Notes: a model not told the origin generated them from the letters alone. DNA of 10,675 bases from Chitinophagaceae bacterium (GCA_016786965.1 JAEUVL010000339.1:1-10675), one strand, 5' to 3'. Numbered from the stretch's first letter, positions 1-6,964 are shown. Numbers and translations are program-made.

Positions 1-1134
1 CGCAAGCAACAACAGAGCGAGTATGAAGAATAACCGAATTTGTGAAGGATGCCGGAATGTGTCAAGCAAAGGAATAAAGTCATAGCATAATTTCCTGATA
101 GGGGTGGCATCTCCCAGGCTGAATAGAATGGAGAACACGGCTAGTGCCGCAAGTAAGATATTTCTAAGACTCCACTTTGGAGGTAACACCGCTAAGATGA
201 TGAGGGGTAGTATACCAATGTATATATTCCGGCAGGTCACGTCGGTAGCAGAAATAATGTCATTGGCTTTTATTGTGCCAGGGAATAGCAATGTTATAAA
301 ATGCTGTATACTAAATGCATTAGTTACCGAGTCCTGGTAGCTGGTACCGTTGCCCCGCTGATAATGGGGAAGCAGGTCTATAAAAGATACGATAGCAGGC
401 AATGATAACCCCGCAAATACCAGGACGATCAACAGTTGATGCAGCAAGAGCTTTTTCCAATAACCTATTACAGGCTTATCTTTTCTAGAATGATTGATGG
501 AAAAGGTGAGAAAAATAAGAATCAGTAGGTACCCTGTTAAAATAAAAAAGGAAGGATAGCCTGCTGTAAACAAAAAGAAAAGAGCGATGCCGGTCTTAAT
601 AGCATAGGAGGATGAATTTATTGTAATGGCAAGAATATAATAGTAAATGACAAATGGTATAAAGGCTGCTGCGGCCAGCCAGTTAATCAACTGACCGCTA
701 AGCATAAACCCACTTAGCATATAAGTGGTGGCGATTAATAATGCAGTATGTGAGTGGTTAGTGAAACGGTTGGTGAGTTTATACATTCCAATACCGCCTA
801 GAAATATATACAGTAGGTTTTCGTAATGGAATAAAGTGAGGTCATATCTTCCGATAGCAGAAAAGAGCCACACTATGGGGTTCCAGGCACCGCTCTGCAT
901 ATCTCCATATACCGGGTTGCCAAGATATATATAGGGGCTCCAAAAGGGGAATTCTCCATTTCGCAATGCTTCACTTATGTGGAACCGGTAAGGCAGGAAG
1001 TAATGAATGGCATCGTTCTTTACACTGAACAGACCAAAAGTTAATGGCCAGTAGGCAAGCAGGCAAATAAACAATAGCAAAATGTAATTCCGGTGATGAA
1101 TACGGTTTTGCTGAAAGGATGTTGATAGATTCAT
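1..1134 (-). CDS. YfhO-like polytopic membrane protein (GT-C type), C-terminus cut by window edge
   Basis: An uninterrupted minus-strand frame runs from the ATG at 1134 to base 1 (378 codons) without a stop, so the 3' end lies outside the window. The start is the first ATG of the frame and lies 57 nt after the preceding stop. The protein opens with a membrane segment (about residues 16-36). A loop with D41 and YFLPYR follows, then a GEFPFWSPYIYLGNP-type motif at 60-74. Many hydrophobic segments come next, and near the cut end there is a FRHPSQIRLF motif. This layout (Asp in the first outer loop, G-x-F-P-F-W, F-R-x-P) is typical of the YfhO family and related GT-C glycosyltransferases. These transfer sugars from polyprenyl-phosphate donors on the outer face of the membrane. 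In Firmicutes, YfhO works with the GtrB-like enzyme CsbB, and a GtrB/CsbB-like gene lies upstream at 3830-4774. The acceptor here is unknown. Family call fairly confident; activity inferred. Confidence 0.8.
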   Translation of the reverse strand, partial: MNLSTSFQQNRIHHRNYILLLFICLLAYWPLTFGLFSVKNDAIHYFLPYRFHISEALRNGEFPFWSPYIYLGNPVYGDMQSGAWNPIVWLFSAIGRYDLTLFHYENLLYIFLGGIGMYKLTNRFTNHSHTALLIATTYMLSGFMLSGQLINWLAAAAFIPFVIYYYILAITINSSSYAIKTGIALFFLFTAGYPSFFILTGYLLILIFLTFSINHSRKDKPVIGYWKKLLLHQLLIVLVFAGLSLPAIVSFIDLLPHYQRGNGTSYQDSVTNAFSIQHFITLLFPGTIKANDIISATDVTCRNIYIGILPLIILAVLPPKWSLRNILLAALAVFSILFSLGDATPIRKLCYDFIPLLDTFRHPSQIRLFFILALLLLA

Positions 1135-1191
1135 GAAGATATAGCGAATTTGCCCGCTACAAAATAGAGAAAAATTTTGGCAACACCCTTG

Positions 1192-2127
1192 TCATTTATT
1201 AGAACCTTTTCGCAGCAGAATAAACATCTGTGACGTTTTTGCAAACGGTCGGCGAATAAAATCAAAAAGGGCGAAGCCTGCACTGAGCGGTGCAAAAAGC
1301 CAATGAAAGATTATTGGTTTTTCTGCGGAGATATGGACCTTTTTTTTTCTGTATAGTGAGGCTATGACACTGAAAGCCCAAAAGGGAGCCCCTTGCGTAT
1401 AGGTCATTTTTTTGACAACCAGATTTGTAGAAAGGAGCAAATGCCGGAAACTCTTTTGTGAAAAAATGTCCCAATGCCTGGGGCAATGCAGGCCGCCCCA
1501 ATATGTTTTTTTGTATAATCTGGCATCTAAGCTTTCGGTATTTGGGGTTTTAATTATAATTATACCATCTGTGGAAAGTAACGTCTCTGCCTTTTGTAAA
1601 ACAGCAAGTGGATCGGCTACATGCTCAATAAGGTTCAGCATAAGGATCAGATCAAATTTCCTGTTTGTATCAAATTCTTCAATTGTACCTTCAAAGTAAG
1701 CATGTCCCTTTGCTTCTGCAATATTTTTAGCTTCAGTATCAATATCGACGCTTTGGGTAAATACGATCCTGCTGTCTGTTGCTTTTAGCACATCAAGCAT
1801 CCAGCCTGTGCCACCGCCTATATCCAATGCGCAAAGATCTTTTCCAGGCAGTTGAGCTAGTATCTTTTTAAAGAAACGCTTATCCAGCCATTCCTTTGTC
1901 CGTACAACAATACTTTTCCCGTTGTTTACAAAGGAGTAGTAATTGGGGGGGTATATCTTTTTTAAAAGAGCGAGTGGTACCGGGTGTATAAAAACAGCAC
2001 GACAACTGATACATTGATAATAGCTGAATTCGTCCGGCACAGAGAAATACTCATAGTCTTTTGCCACACTCCAAAGTTCGATATTCTTTTGCTGGCATAC
2101 GGGACAATGTGATGGAACAGGTGTCAT
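1192..2127 (-). CDS. Zinc-ribbon class I SAM-dependent methyltransferase (Methyltransf_23-like)
   Basis: 311-residue cytoplasmic protein. An N-terminal putative zinc ribbon is formed by C8-x2-C11 and C39-x2-C42. The SAM-binding Rossmann core follows, with motif I DIGGGTG at 102-108, an acidic residue at the end of strand 2 (about D128/D130), and NLIEHVADP at 165-173. After that come the IIIKTPN strand and the H-x-x-x-F-S segment common in the Methyltransf_23 group. Proteins with this Cys4 plus methyltransferase layout often act on sugars, lipids or small molecules in surface-glycan clusters; the substrate cannot be read from the sequence. The ATG overlaps the stop of the upstream desaturase gene as ATGA, which suggests translational coupling and a shared transcript. 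The YfhO-like gene follows after 57 nt. I see no SD. Fold and methyltransferase class are secure; the substrate is unknown. Confidence 0.88.
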   Translation of the reverse strand: MTPVPSHCPVCQQKNIELWSVAKDYEYFSVPDEFSYYQCISCRAVFIHPVPLALLKKIYPPNYYSFVNNGKSIVVRTKEWLDKRFFKKILAQLPGKDLCALDIGGGTGWMLDVLKATDSRIVFTQSVDIDTEAKNIAEAKGHAYFEGTIEEFDTNRKFDLILMLNLIEHVADPLAVLQKAETLLSTDGIIIIKTPNTESLDARLYKKTYWGGLHCPRHWDIFSQKSFRHLLLSTNLVVKKMTYTQGAPFWAFSVIASLYRKKKVHISAEKPIIFHWLFAPLSAGFALFDFIRRPFAKTSQMFILLRKGSNK

Positions 2128-3083
2128 GGAGCAGCAAGTAATTTTTTTACAGTTTTTAGATAGGTCGTTTTAGACGAAAGTATGACTGGAGCAACTCTTT
2201 CACAGTTGAGTAGAAATTCTTCTATTTCCCCCAGTCGTGTATAGGATATCTGCGGGTCCCAATGATGTATAAGGTGCCGGGTAAAACCTGCTGCCCCAAA
2301 ACTGCTGCTGAGCAATGTATGCACAAACAGGCGGGTGACCTTTCCATGAGGCTGAGCTCGAAAATTGCTGGCATGATGTGCCAGTTCATCACGGTGTTCA
2401 AGTAATTGCCTGATGGTGGCAAAAAAAGGGAAGAATACGCCAAAACCAAGTACCCATGTAATAGCATAGGCCCAGTTATTCGTGTATATCAATAGTATCA
2501 GGATAATTGAATGGAAAAGTAAGCCTCCAAATAGCATAATACGGCTTTGTCGCACCTGGTCTTTTGTAAGAACTTCGCTTTTTTCTTTTTTGGATATTGT
2601 GCGTATAAGATGGATTCCCGTCAAAGTTTCAAGGATAAAAAGTTTTGTGAGTGCATTAAAGTAGGAGACCTCCGTATCCTGCGGAGTACCCAGGTAAAGA
2701 TGGTGCTGCCAGTGGATTTTGCGGTATGATTTCATGGATAAGCCAAAGGGAAGGCAAAGGAATAGAGTGGCAAGAGTGTCATTTATCTTTTTAGAAGGGT
2801 GGATATTGAAGTGGCCAGCCTCGTGAATAAAGAGGGCAATGAAAGCAGTGATATAACCTATCAATATTGCAAATGGTAATATCAGTATCCATTTTGCTGA
2901 ATGATATCTGTTATCCAGATATATGAAGATGGCTGATATGAGAAGCAAGAAAAAATATCCTTTAAAGATATCCCACCAAACTTTTGAGTAGGCTGGTTGA
3001 AGTCTGCTTCTGAAAGCAGTATAGCTGATGCCTTTATTGTTCACCACCTCATCGAAAGATATCCCTTCAAGATTGTACTGCAT
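2124..3083 (-). CDS. Membrane fatty acid desaturase / hydroxylase family protein
   Basis: 319-residue integral membrane protein with all three histidine boxes of the membrane di-iron desaturase/hydroxylase superfamily: H87-E-A-G-H91, H124-W-Q-H127-H128 and H270-L-I-H273-H274. Hydrophobic stretches lie at about 43-56, 65-86, 103-116, 182-200 and 204-222, with the His boxes between them. Enzymes of this family use O2 and a di-iron centre to desaturate or hydroxylate acyl chains or other lipids at the inner face of the membrane. The gene sits between two methyltransferase genes and overlaps the downstream one by ATGA (2124-2127), so the product probably acts on the same lipid or glycolipid as its neighbours, which is inference. 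A TAnnTTTG box lies only 10 nt upstream of the ATG, so the gene may also be started from its own promoter. Family assignment is strong; desaturase versus hydroxylase, and the substrate, are open. Confidence 0.88.
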   Translation of the reverse strand: MQYNLEGISFDEVVNNKGISYTAFRSRLQPAYSKVWWDIFKGYFFLLLISAIFIYLDNRYHSAKWILILPFAILIGYITAFIALFIHEAGHFNIHPSKKINDTLATLFLCLPFGLSMKSYRKIHWQHHLYLGTPQDTEVSYFNALTKLFILETLTGIHLIRTISKKEKSEVLTKDQVRQSRIMLFGGLLFHSIILILLIYTNNWAYAITWVLGFGVFFPFFATIRQLLEHRDELAHHASNFRAQPHGKVTRLFVHTLLSSSFGAAGFTRHLIHHWDPQISYTRLGEIEEFLLNCERVAPVILSSKTTYLKTVKKLLAAP

Positions 3084-3093
3084 ATTGTAATAG

Positions 3094-3122
3094 CAAAACT
3101 ATGTAAAGCTGGATTTATTCAA
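3094..3122 (-). promoter_or_regulatory. Candidate Bacteroidetes-type promoter upstream of the desaturase gene
   Basis: On the minus strand TAGTTTTG (3101-3094) matches the TAnnTTTG -7 consensus. A TTG (3122-3120) lies 18 nt further upstream, close to the expected -33 position. The -33 triplet overlaps the stop region of the upstream methyltransferase gene. Only 10 nt separate the -7 box from the ATG, so a transcript starting here would be almost leaderless. It could drive the last three genes of the cluster separately. Confidence 0.4.
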
Positions 3123-3829
3123 CCGCTTGTTTTTTGCCAGATAGCAATTATGCTTTTGCCAAAGCTGTGAAAAAATACTTTGTCAGATAGCCTGGATACT
3201 GGGATCATCCATCTGTCCCAGAACAGCACCTGCCTTACAGAAGGATAATGCTGCCGGAGAAAAAATTTGTTTACCAGTGCCGCAAAATAGCCAACTGTAT
3301 CATAGTACCTGTTACTGATAAGTATCGAGCCGTCTGGGCTTATTTCTTTCAGCATTTTTCTGGAGTACCTCCTGAAATGTCCGATGGCTTTGTCAAAAGG
3401 GTTAAATAAAAATTGAAAGGCCGGGGATAACACAATAATATGCCCACCCAGATTCAGCAGAGCAAAAGCTTTTTTCAATTCAGCCCTGTCAGCTTCTATA
3501 TGCTCCAATACATCTATATAAATAATGGTATCAAAAGAGTCCGTTATGTTATTAATGGTCCCTTTTTTTAAGAAGGTATTGACGGGAAATTCGTTTTTCT
3601 CCAATTTAATTTGAAGCTGGTCGGACATGTTAGCATCAGGTTCGAGCATCAGCCATGAAGGGGCAGTCCCATTATTTAGCAGCAGGGTTGTGGCCCCAAT
3701 ACCTGCACCAACTTCCAGCACTCTCCCTTTGATAAAAGGCTGTATGTTTTTTGAAAAATATTTCTTCCAGTTTTTGGCGTGTTGAAATAATTCCAATTCA
3801 TCCCCCTGGTATTTAAATGCATCCGTCAT
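3119..3829 (-). CDS. Class I SAM-dependent methyltransferase
   Basis: 236-residue cytoplasmic methyltransferase. Motif I is EVGAGIG at 39-45. E63 ends the second strand and would bind the SAM ribose. IDVLEH at 105-110 is the motif IV region, followed by a LGGHIIVLSP-type strand and a FRRYS segment. The same organisation is common in methyltransferases of bacterial glycan and lipid clusters. The C-terminal third is hydrophobic and basic without a clear membrane helix, perhaps for contact with membrane substrates. The ATG directly abuts the TAA stop of the upstream glycosyltransferase (TAA at 3832-3830, ATG from 3829), so the two are almost certainly cotranscribed and probably translationally coupled. 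The desaturase gene follows after 35 nt. No sequence similarity to the zinc-ribbon methyltransferase at 1192-2127 is evident beyond the common fold. The substrate is unknown. Confidence 0.87.
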   Translation of the reverse strand: MTDAFKYQGDELELFQHAKNWKKYFSKNIQPFIKGRVLEVGAGIGATTLLLNNGTAPSWLMLEPDANMSDQLQIKLEKNEFPVNTFLKKGTINNITDSFDTIIYIDVLEHIEADRAELKKAFALLNLGGHIIVLSPAFQFLFNPFDKAIGHFRRYSRKMLKEISPDGSILISNRYYDTVGYFAALVNKFFLRQHYPSVRQVLFWDRWMIPVSRLSDKVFFHSFGKSIIAIWQKTSG

Positions 3830-4774
3830 TTACTGAATGGTTTCAATAGGGCCTGTATAATCTTTGTAGTGGTGAGCAGGAATGAATTTCCGTTGTGATT
3901 GAGATGACAGGTAAAGAAAAATAGTAAAAAGAGATAAAAGAAAACTTTGCAGCAGTACGATCAGCATGGCAGATACTACTGTGGAAGTCCAACCAGGAAT
4001 AGCAAGTGTGGTAAAAGTTCGTACTCCTACCAGCACCAGTATGGCAACAAGAGAGATGCCGATCAGGCTTAAAGAAAAGACCAGCAGACGACTGGCTATT
4101 ACTTCAATAAAAACTGCGATGGCGCCTAATCCATGAATCAGTAGTGAGTTGAAATTCATCTTTGATTGACCAGCATATCTTTTTCCACGGTGCGTTTCCA
4201 CCGCTATATAAGGCAACCCGGCTTTTAATATACCACCGGCTATGTGATTCCATATCTCACTATAATAAACAGCTTTTTCAAGCAATTCTTTGGGCATTAC
4301 CATGAAATTGCCAAATGATATCTTTTGACCAGTGAGTATCCTAAAGGCCAGTTTATACAATCGGTAGAAGAAACGGAAGCGGGTGCCTTCTTGTCTTGAT
4401 TTACGTTGTGCAAAAATGATCTTTCCCGGGTTATTTGCAGATGTTTTTAGCAAACTGGCAGCATCTTCTGGTTTGTCTTCGCCATCACTATCCATTAGCA
4501 GTATTTTACTACAACTACTGTTTTCTTTAATATATGCAAGACCAACAGAAATGGCCTTTTGATGGCCAATATTACGCTGCAAATGCAGGAGTTGAATAGA
4601 AAACCGTGTGCCTTTTTTGATTGTTACAGCCTCTGAAGAACCATCATCCACAATTAGAACAGAGAATTTTGCATCAGTCACCTCACTAAAAACCTTATCC
4701 AGATTGAATAATAATGTATTCAATGATTCACTATCGTTAAACACAGGTATGAGTATGGTGATTTGCTCAGTCAT
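3830..4774 (-). CDS. GtrB/CsbB-like membrane glycosyltransferase, family GT2
   Basis: 314 residues. The N-terminal GT-A domain shows ILIPVFND at about 7-14, VDDGSS at 42-47 and LQRNIGHQKAISVGL at 65-79. MDSDGEDKPED at 94-104 supplies the D-x-D metal and nucleotide-sugar ligands. A RYAGQSK segment lies at 199-205. Two C-terminal membrane helices lie at about 230-251 and 264-289, with the PGWTS turn between them. This is the architecture of polyprenyl-phosphate glycosyltransferases such as GtrB, CsbB, ArnC and DPM1, which load a sugar from a nucleotide donor onto undecaprenyl phosphate at the cytoplasmic face. The YfhO-like protein in the same gene run is a plausible user of the lipid-linked sugar. 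No GtrA-like flippase gene is visible in the window. A weak -7-like TATCTTTA lies 11 nt upstream of the ATG. The family call is strong; the sugar is unknown. Confidence 0.88.
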   Translation of the reverse strand: MTEQITILIPVFNDSESLNTLLFNLDKVFSEVTDAKFSVLIVDDGSSEAVTIKKGTRFSIQLLHLQRNIGHQKAISVGLAYIKENSSCSKILLMDSDGEDKPEDAASLLKTSANNPGKIIFAQRKSRQEGTRFRFFYRLYKLAFRILTGQKISFGNFMVMPKELLEKAVYYSEIWNHIAGGILKAGLPYIAVETHRGKRYAGQSKMNFNSLLIHGLGAIAVFIEVIASRLLVFSLSLIGISLVAILVLVGVRTFTTLAIPGWTSTVVSAMLIVLLQSFLLSLFTIFLYLSSQSQRKFIPAHHYKDYTGPIETIQ

Positions 4775-4785
4775 TTTAGTTGCGC

Positions 4786-4793
4786 TAAAGATA
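4786..4793 (-). promoter_or_regulatory. Weak -7-like element upstream of the GT2 gene
   Basis: Minus-strand TATCTTTA differs from TAnnTTTG only in the last base and sits 11 nt before the glycosyltransferase ATG, in the 52-nt gap after the acyltransferase gene. I find no convincing -33 partner. It may be an internal promoter or chance. Confidence 0.2.
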
Positions 4794-4826
4794 CAATCAA
4801 AATGCAGATAATAAAATCAATGCGTA

Positions 4827-5912
4827 TTAGGCAAGTTTATCTTTTAATTTCAGGAAATATCTTTCATAATACCGGAAACTTAACCAACTGATGATAACAG
4901 CAGTGAGTGTGGCAACTAATGAAACGGAGATATGAAGCAGGTTGCCGGAAAGATATTTTGAGAACTGAGCGAAAAGCCAGTGACCGGTGAGTAAGTACAC
5001 TGGCCAGTGGAACATATAAAAGCCATACGATATTTTGCCAAAGAACCTAAGCAGTGGGAAACAGAATATTTTTTGAATGATCCTACTGTCACCGGTTACT
5101 GCATCGTTAACCAATAGCCCAAACATCATAGCAAAAGTGGTGTAGCCGGCCAGCGCCAGGTAGGGAAATCCAAACTCATGTTTTCGGTTTACGAAAAAGA
5201 AAGCAAAATTCATTACAGCAAAGAAGAGCACTATCCAGGGTGTATATTTTTTTAAAAAGCCAGGATTTATCCGCTGCAGAAGGGCTATCATACAGCCAAT
5301 ACAAATGCCATCTATGCGGGAAAAAGTGTAGAGATTAAAATAGGCAAGATCGGCTACCTGGTTCAGCCAAATCCATAGCCTAAATCCTACGACTGCTACC
5401 AATACCAGAGAAATAAATCCCAGCAAGTAGGCAGGTTTTTTTATTATAAGAATAATGAACGGCCAGATCAGGTAAAATTGCTCTTCTACCGCCAGTGACC
5501 AAAGATGATGGAGTGCATTGGTCCCATCATGTGGGTGGAAGATGTACAGCCAGTTTTGTAAGTAAGTCCATATCCATACTTGATTGTCTGAGTAATAGGC
5601 TACATCAAAGTGGGGACTAAGGTGTGGCAGTACAAAGAGGCAAAGAACGACAAAAAGGTAGTATAGCGGAAAAATCCTCAGGACCCGCCGCACATAAAAA
5701 TTAGAAAGGTACTTAGGGGATGAGGTGGTCTTTAATAATATATCAGTGATAAGAAAACCCGAGAGTACAAAAAACAGATCAACGCCCAACCAGCCGAAAA
5801 AGAAATAATTAATGAAACCGAAATTGTGATAAACCACTACTAATAAAATAGCCAGCCCCCGCAATCCGTCCAGCGCCGGATAATGTTGCCTGTTGGGGTT
5901 TTCAATTTTCAT
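4827..5912 (-). CDS. Acyltransferase-3 family membrane protein (OafA/NodX type)
   Basis: 361-residue polytopic protein of the acyltransferase-3 family, which moves acetyl or other short acyl groups onto exported glycans or lipids. The N-terminus shows YPALDGLRGLAILLVVVYH (residues 11-29) with R18 and the proposed active-site H29. It is followed by GVDLFFVLSGFLIT at 43-56, YVRRVLRIFPLYY at 73-85 and HHLWSLAVEEQFYLIWP from 135. About ten hydrophobic segments follow the family pattern up to a basic tail. No C-terminal SGNH domain is present, and the length suits the stand-alone form. It lies 23 nt downstream of ribE and 52 nt upstream of the GT2 gene, so it is likely part of one transcript. Its place beside glycan-building genes suggests O-acylation of the same product, which is inference. 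No SD is visible. Confidence 0.92.
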   Translation of the reverse strand: MKIENPNRQHYPALDGLRGLAILLVVVYHNFGFINYFFFGWLGVDLFFVLSGFLITDILLKTTSSPKYLSNFYVRRVLRIFPLYYLFVVLCLFVLPHLSPHFDVAYYSDNQVWIWTYLQNWLYIFHPHDGTNALHHLWSLAVEEQFYLIWPFIILIIKKPAYLLGFISLVLVAVVGFRLWIWLNQVADLAYFNLYTFSRIDGICIGCMIALLQRINPGFLKKYTPWIVLFFAVMNFAFFFVNRKHEFGFPYLALAGYTTFAMMFGLLVNDAVTGDSRIIQKIFCFPLLRFFGKISYGFYMFHWPVYLLTGHWLFAQFSKYLSGNLLHISVSLVATLTAVIISWLSFRYYERYFLKLKDKLA

Positions 5913-5920
5913 TATAGATT

Positions 5921-5932
5921 GGTAATATTACC
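5921..5932. repeat. Perfect 12-bp palindrome GGTAATATTACC
   Basis: A perfect palindrome lies in the 23-nt gap between ribE and the acyltransferase gene, 8 nt before the acyltransferase ATG. It could be a dimeric regulator site or chance; no second copy was noticed in the window. Confidence 0.3.
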
Positions 5933-5935
5933 GGG

Positions 5936-6529
5936 CTATTTTTTGAGTTTGCTGATATTATTAATGATGTATTTGCCTACCATATCAAACTCGATATTCA
6001 CCAGGTCACCTTTTTTCAGTTCTTTAATATTCGTATGGTTAAAAGTGTAAGGAATGATGGCCACTCGGAAGGTTTTCTTTTTCACATCAAAAGCAGTAAG
6101 GCTGATCCCATTGAGGCAAACAGAGCCTTTTTCTATGATGAGACCGGAAAATTTTCCCGGGTAATTTATCTCAAACTCCCAACTGCCATCCTTCTCTTTC
6201 ATTTTCACGCAGGTTCCTGTAGCGTCTACATGTCCCTGCACAAGATGCCCATCCAGCCGACCGTTTAATTGGAGGCAACGTTCCAGGTTTAGGAGGGAGC
6301 CGGTCTTCCAGTTTTTAAGGTTGGTTTTCTGCAAGGTTTCATCAATAGCTGTTACCCTGTGCTGATGGCCGTTAATTTCTTCCACAGTCAGGCAAACTCC
6401 GCTATGGCTTACACTCTGGTCCGCTTTCAATAAAGGGGAAATGGAAGATTCGATCCAAAAGGTACGATTGGTGCCATTGGTTATCACTGATTTAATAGTG
6501 CCGGTGGTTTCTACGATACCTGTAAACAT
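5936..6529 (-). CDS. ribE: Riboflavin synthase, alpha subunit
   Basis: 197-residue cytoplasmic enzyme that dismutates two 6,7-dimethyl-8-ribityllumazine molecules to riboflavin plus a pyrimidinedione, the last step of riboflavin synthesis. The hallmark start MFTGIVE is present and fixes the start codon. The two lumazine-binding repeats are clear: the first (about 1-90) holds SVSHSGVCLTV at 39-49, and the second (about 94-190) holds GHLVQGHVDATG at 94-105 and GSVCLNGISLT at 134-144. The length is normal for the family. It heads the leftward gene run and is only 23 nt from the acyltransferase gene, although the neighbours are not riboflavin genes. The short upstream region leaves no room for an FMN riboswitch, and I see no motifs of one. 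The call is secure. Confidence 0.97.
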   Translation of the reverse strand: MFTGIVETTGTIKSVITNGTNRTFWIESSISPLLKADQSVSHSGVCLTVEEINGHQHRVTAIDETLQKTNLKNWKTGSLLNLERCLQLNGRLDGHLVQGHVDATGTCVKMKEKDGSWEFEINYPGKFSGLIIEKGSVCLNGISLTAFDVKKKTFRVAIIPYTFNHTNIKELKKGDLVNIEFDMVGKYIINNISKLKK

Positions 6530-6533
6530 GCCT

Positions 6534-6541
6534 GCAAAGTA
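6534..6541 (-). promoter_or_regulatory. Possible -7-like element right before ribE
   Basis: Minus-strand TACTTTGC lies 4 nt from the ribE ATG. It resembles the TAnnTTTG box but is one base short between TA and TTTG, and no good -33 partner is seen. If used, the ribE transcript would be essentially leaderless. Confidence 0.2.
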
Positions 6542-6599
6542 AAGGGTTATTGCGATTTTGGGCCAGAAAACGGCCTGTGTAAAACTTTAGATATTAAAC

Positions 6600-6630
6600 T
6601 TGAAACTTTCAGGATTCCAACCTATCTTTG
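6600..6630 (+). promoter_or_regulatory. Promoter of rpsU, Bacteroidetes -33/-7 type
   Basis: TATCTTTG (6623-6630) is a full match to the TAnnTTTG -7 box. TTG (6600-6602) lies 20 nt upstream as a -33 element. The position, about 50 nt before the rpsU ATG in a divergent intergenic region, fits a primary promoter. The expected transcript start is a few bases after 6630. Confidence 0.65.
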
Positions 6631-6658
6631 CCACCCGAAAAAATCGGAACTAAAAAAG

Positions 6659-6671
6659 TACCAAGGAGGTA
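6659..6671 (+). promoter_or_regulatory. Strong Shine-Dalgarno sequence of rpsU within a small hairpin
   Basis: AAGGAGGT (6663-6670) is fully complementary to the 16S rRNA anti-SD and lies 9 nt before the rpsU ATG. It is the only strong SD before any gene of the window, where tuf, hpf and the leftward genes have none. The flanks TACC (6659-6662) and GGTA (6668-6671) can pair and place AAGGA in the loop, so part of the SD may be masked. A second small stem, CCGA/TCGG (6635-6638 with 6644-6647), lies upstream. In Bacteroidetes, SDs before the bS21 gene have been proposed to serve autoregulation. Confidence 0.85.
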
Positions 6672-6679
6672 TAAAAGTT

Positions 6680-6877
6680 ATGCTTATTATTGATTCAAAA
6701 GACTGCGAAAACATCGACAAGGCGTTAAAGAAGTACAAGAAGAAATTCGAGAAATCGAAAGTTTTATTGCAACTGCGTGAACGTCAAAGCTTCACCAAGC
6801 CTTCTGTAAGGCGTCGTGGCGAAGTGCTGAAAGCAGTTTACAAGCAACAAATAGCCAGCGGCAAGATCGAAAAATAG
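6680..6877 (+). CDS. rpsU: 30S ribosomal protein bS21
   Basis: 65-residue basic ribosomal protein. LRERQSFTKPSVRRRGEVLKA-type sequence in the middle and the Lys-rich first half (KKYKKKFEKSK) match the bS21 family, and the length is typical for Bacteroidetes. bS21 binds the small subunit platform near the 3' end of 16S rRNA. In the Flavobacterium johnsoniae ribosome it helps bS18 and bS6 hide the anti-SD. The start is fixed by a textbook SD 9 nt upstream, which is exceptional for this phylum. The gene has its own promoter (6600-6630) and an intrinsic terminator (6905-6940), so it is mostly monocistronic. It diverges from ribE and precedes the xerC-like gene. Confidence 0.97.
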   Translation: MLIIDSKDCENIDKALKKYKKKFEKSKVLLQLRERQSFTKPSVRRRGEVLKAVYKQQIASGKIEK

Positions 6878-6904
6878 TTTCTTCGAAATAGCCGGATAAT
6901 ATTT

Positions 6905-6940
6905 AATAGCTGCCCCGTTTCTACCGGAGCGGCTATTTTT
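6905..6940 (+). terminator. Intrinsic terminator after rpsU
   Basis: The arms AATAGCTGCCCCG (6905-6917) and CGGAGCGGCTATT (6925-6937) form a stem with one G-U wobble and one C-A mismatch, with a 7-nt loop. The T-run at 6936-6940 follows. It lies 28 nt after the rpsU stop and separates rpsU from the recombinase gene. Confidence 0.75.
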
Positions 6941-6964
6941 ATTGTGTAACTTTAAGGCTCAAGT

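Noticed and set aside
104..340. Plus-strand frame of 78 codons
   Set aside because: It lies antisense inside the long open YfhO-like frame and has no family signature or start signals.
1..6529. A flexirubin or aryl polyene pigment cluster
   Set aside because: The required ketosynthase, acyl carrier protein and aromatic-lyase genes are absent from the window.
6530..6622. FMN riboswitch upstream of ribE
   Set aside because: The short upstream region is shared with the rpsU promoter and shows only a GGCC/GGCC mini-stem, without RFN motifs.
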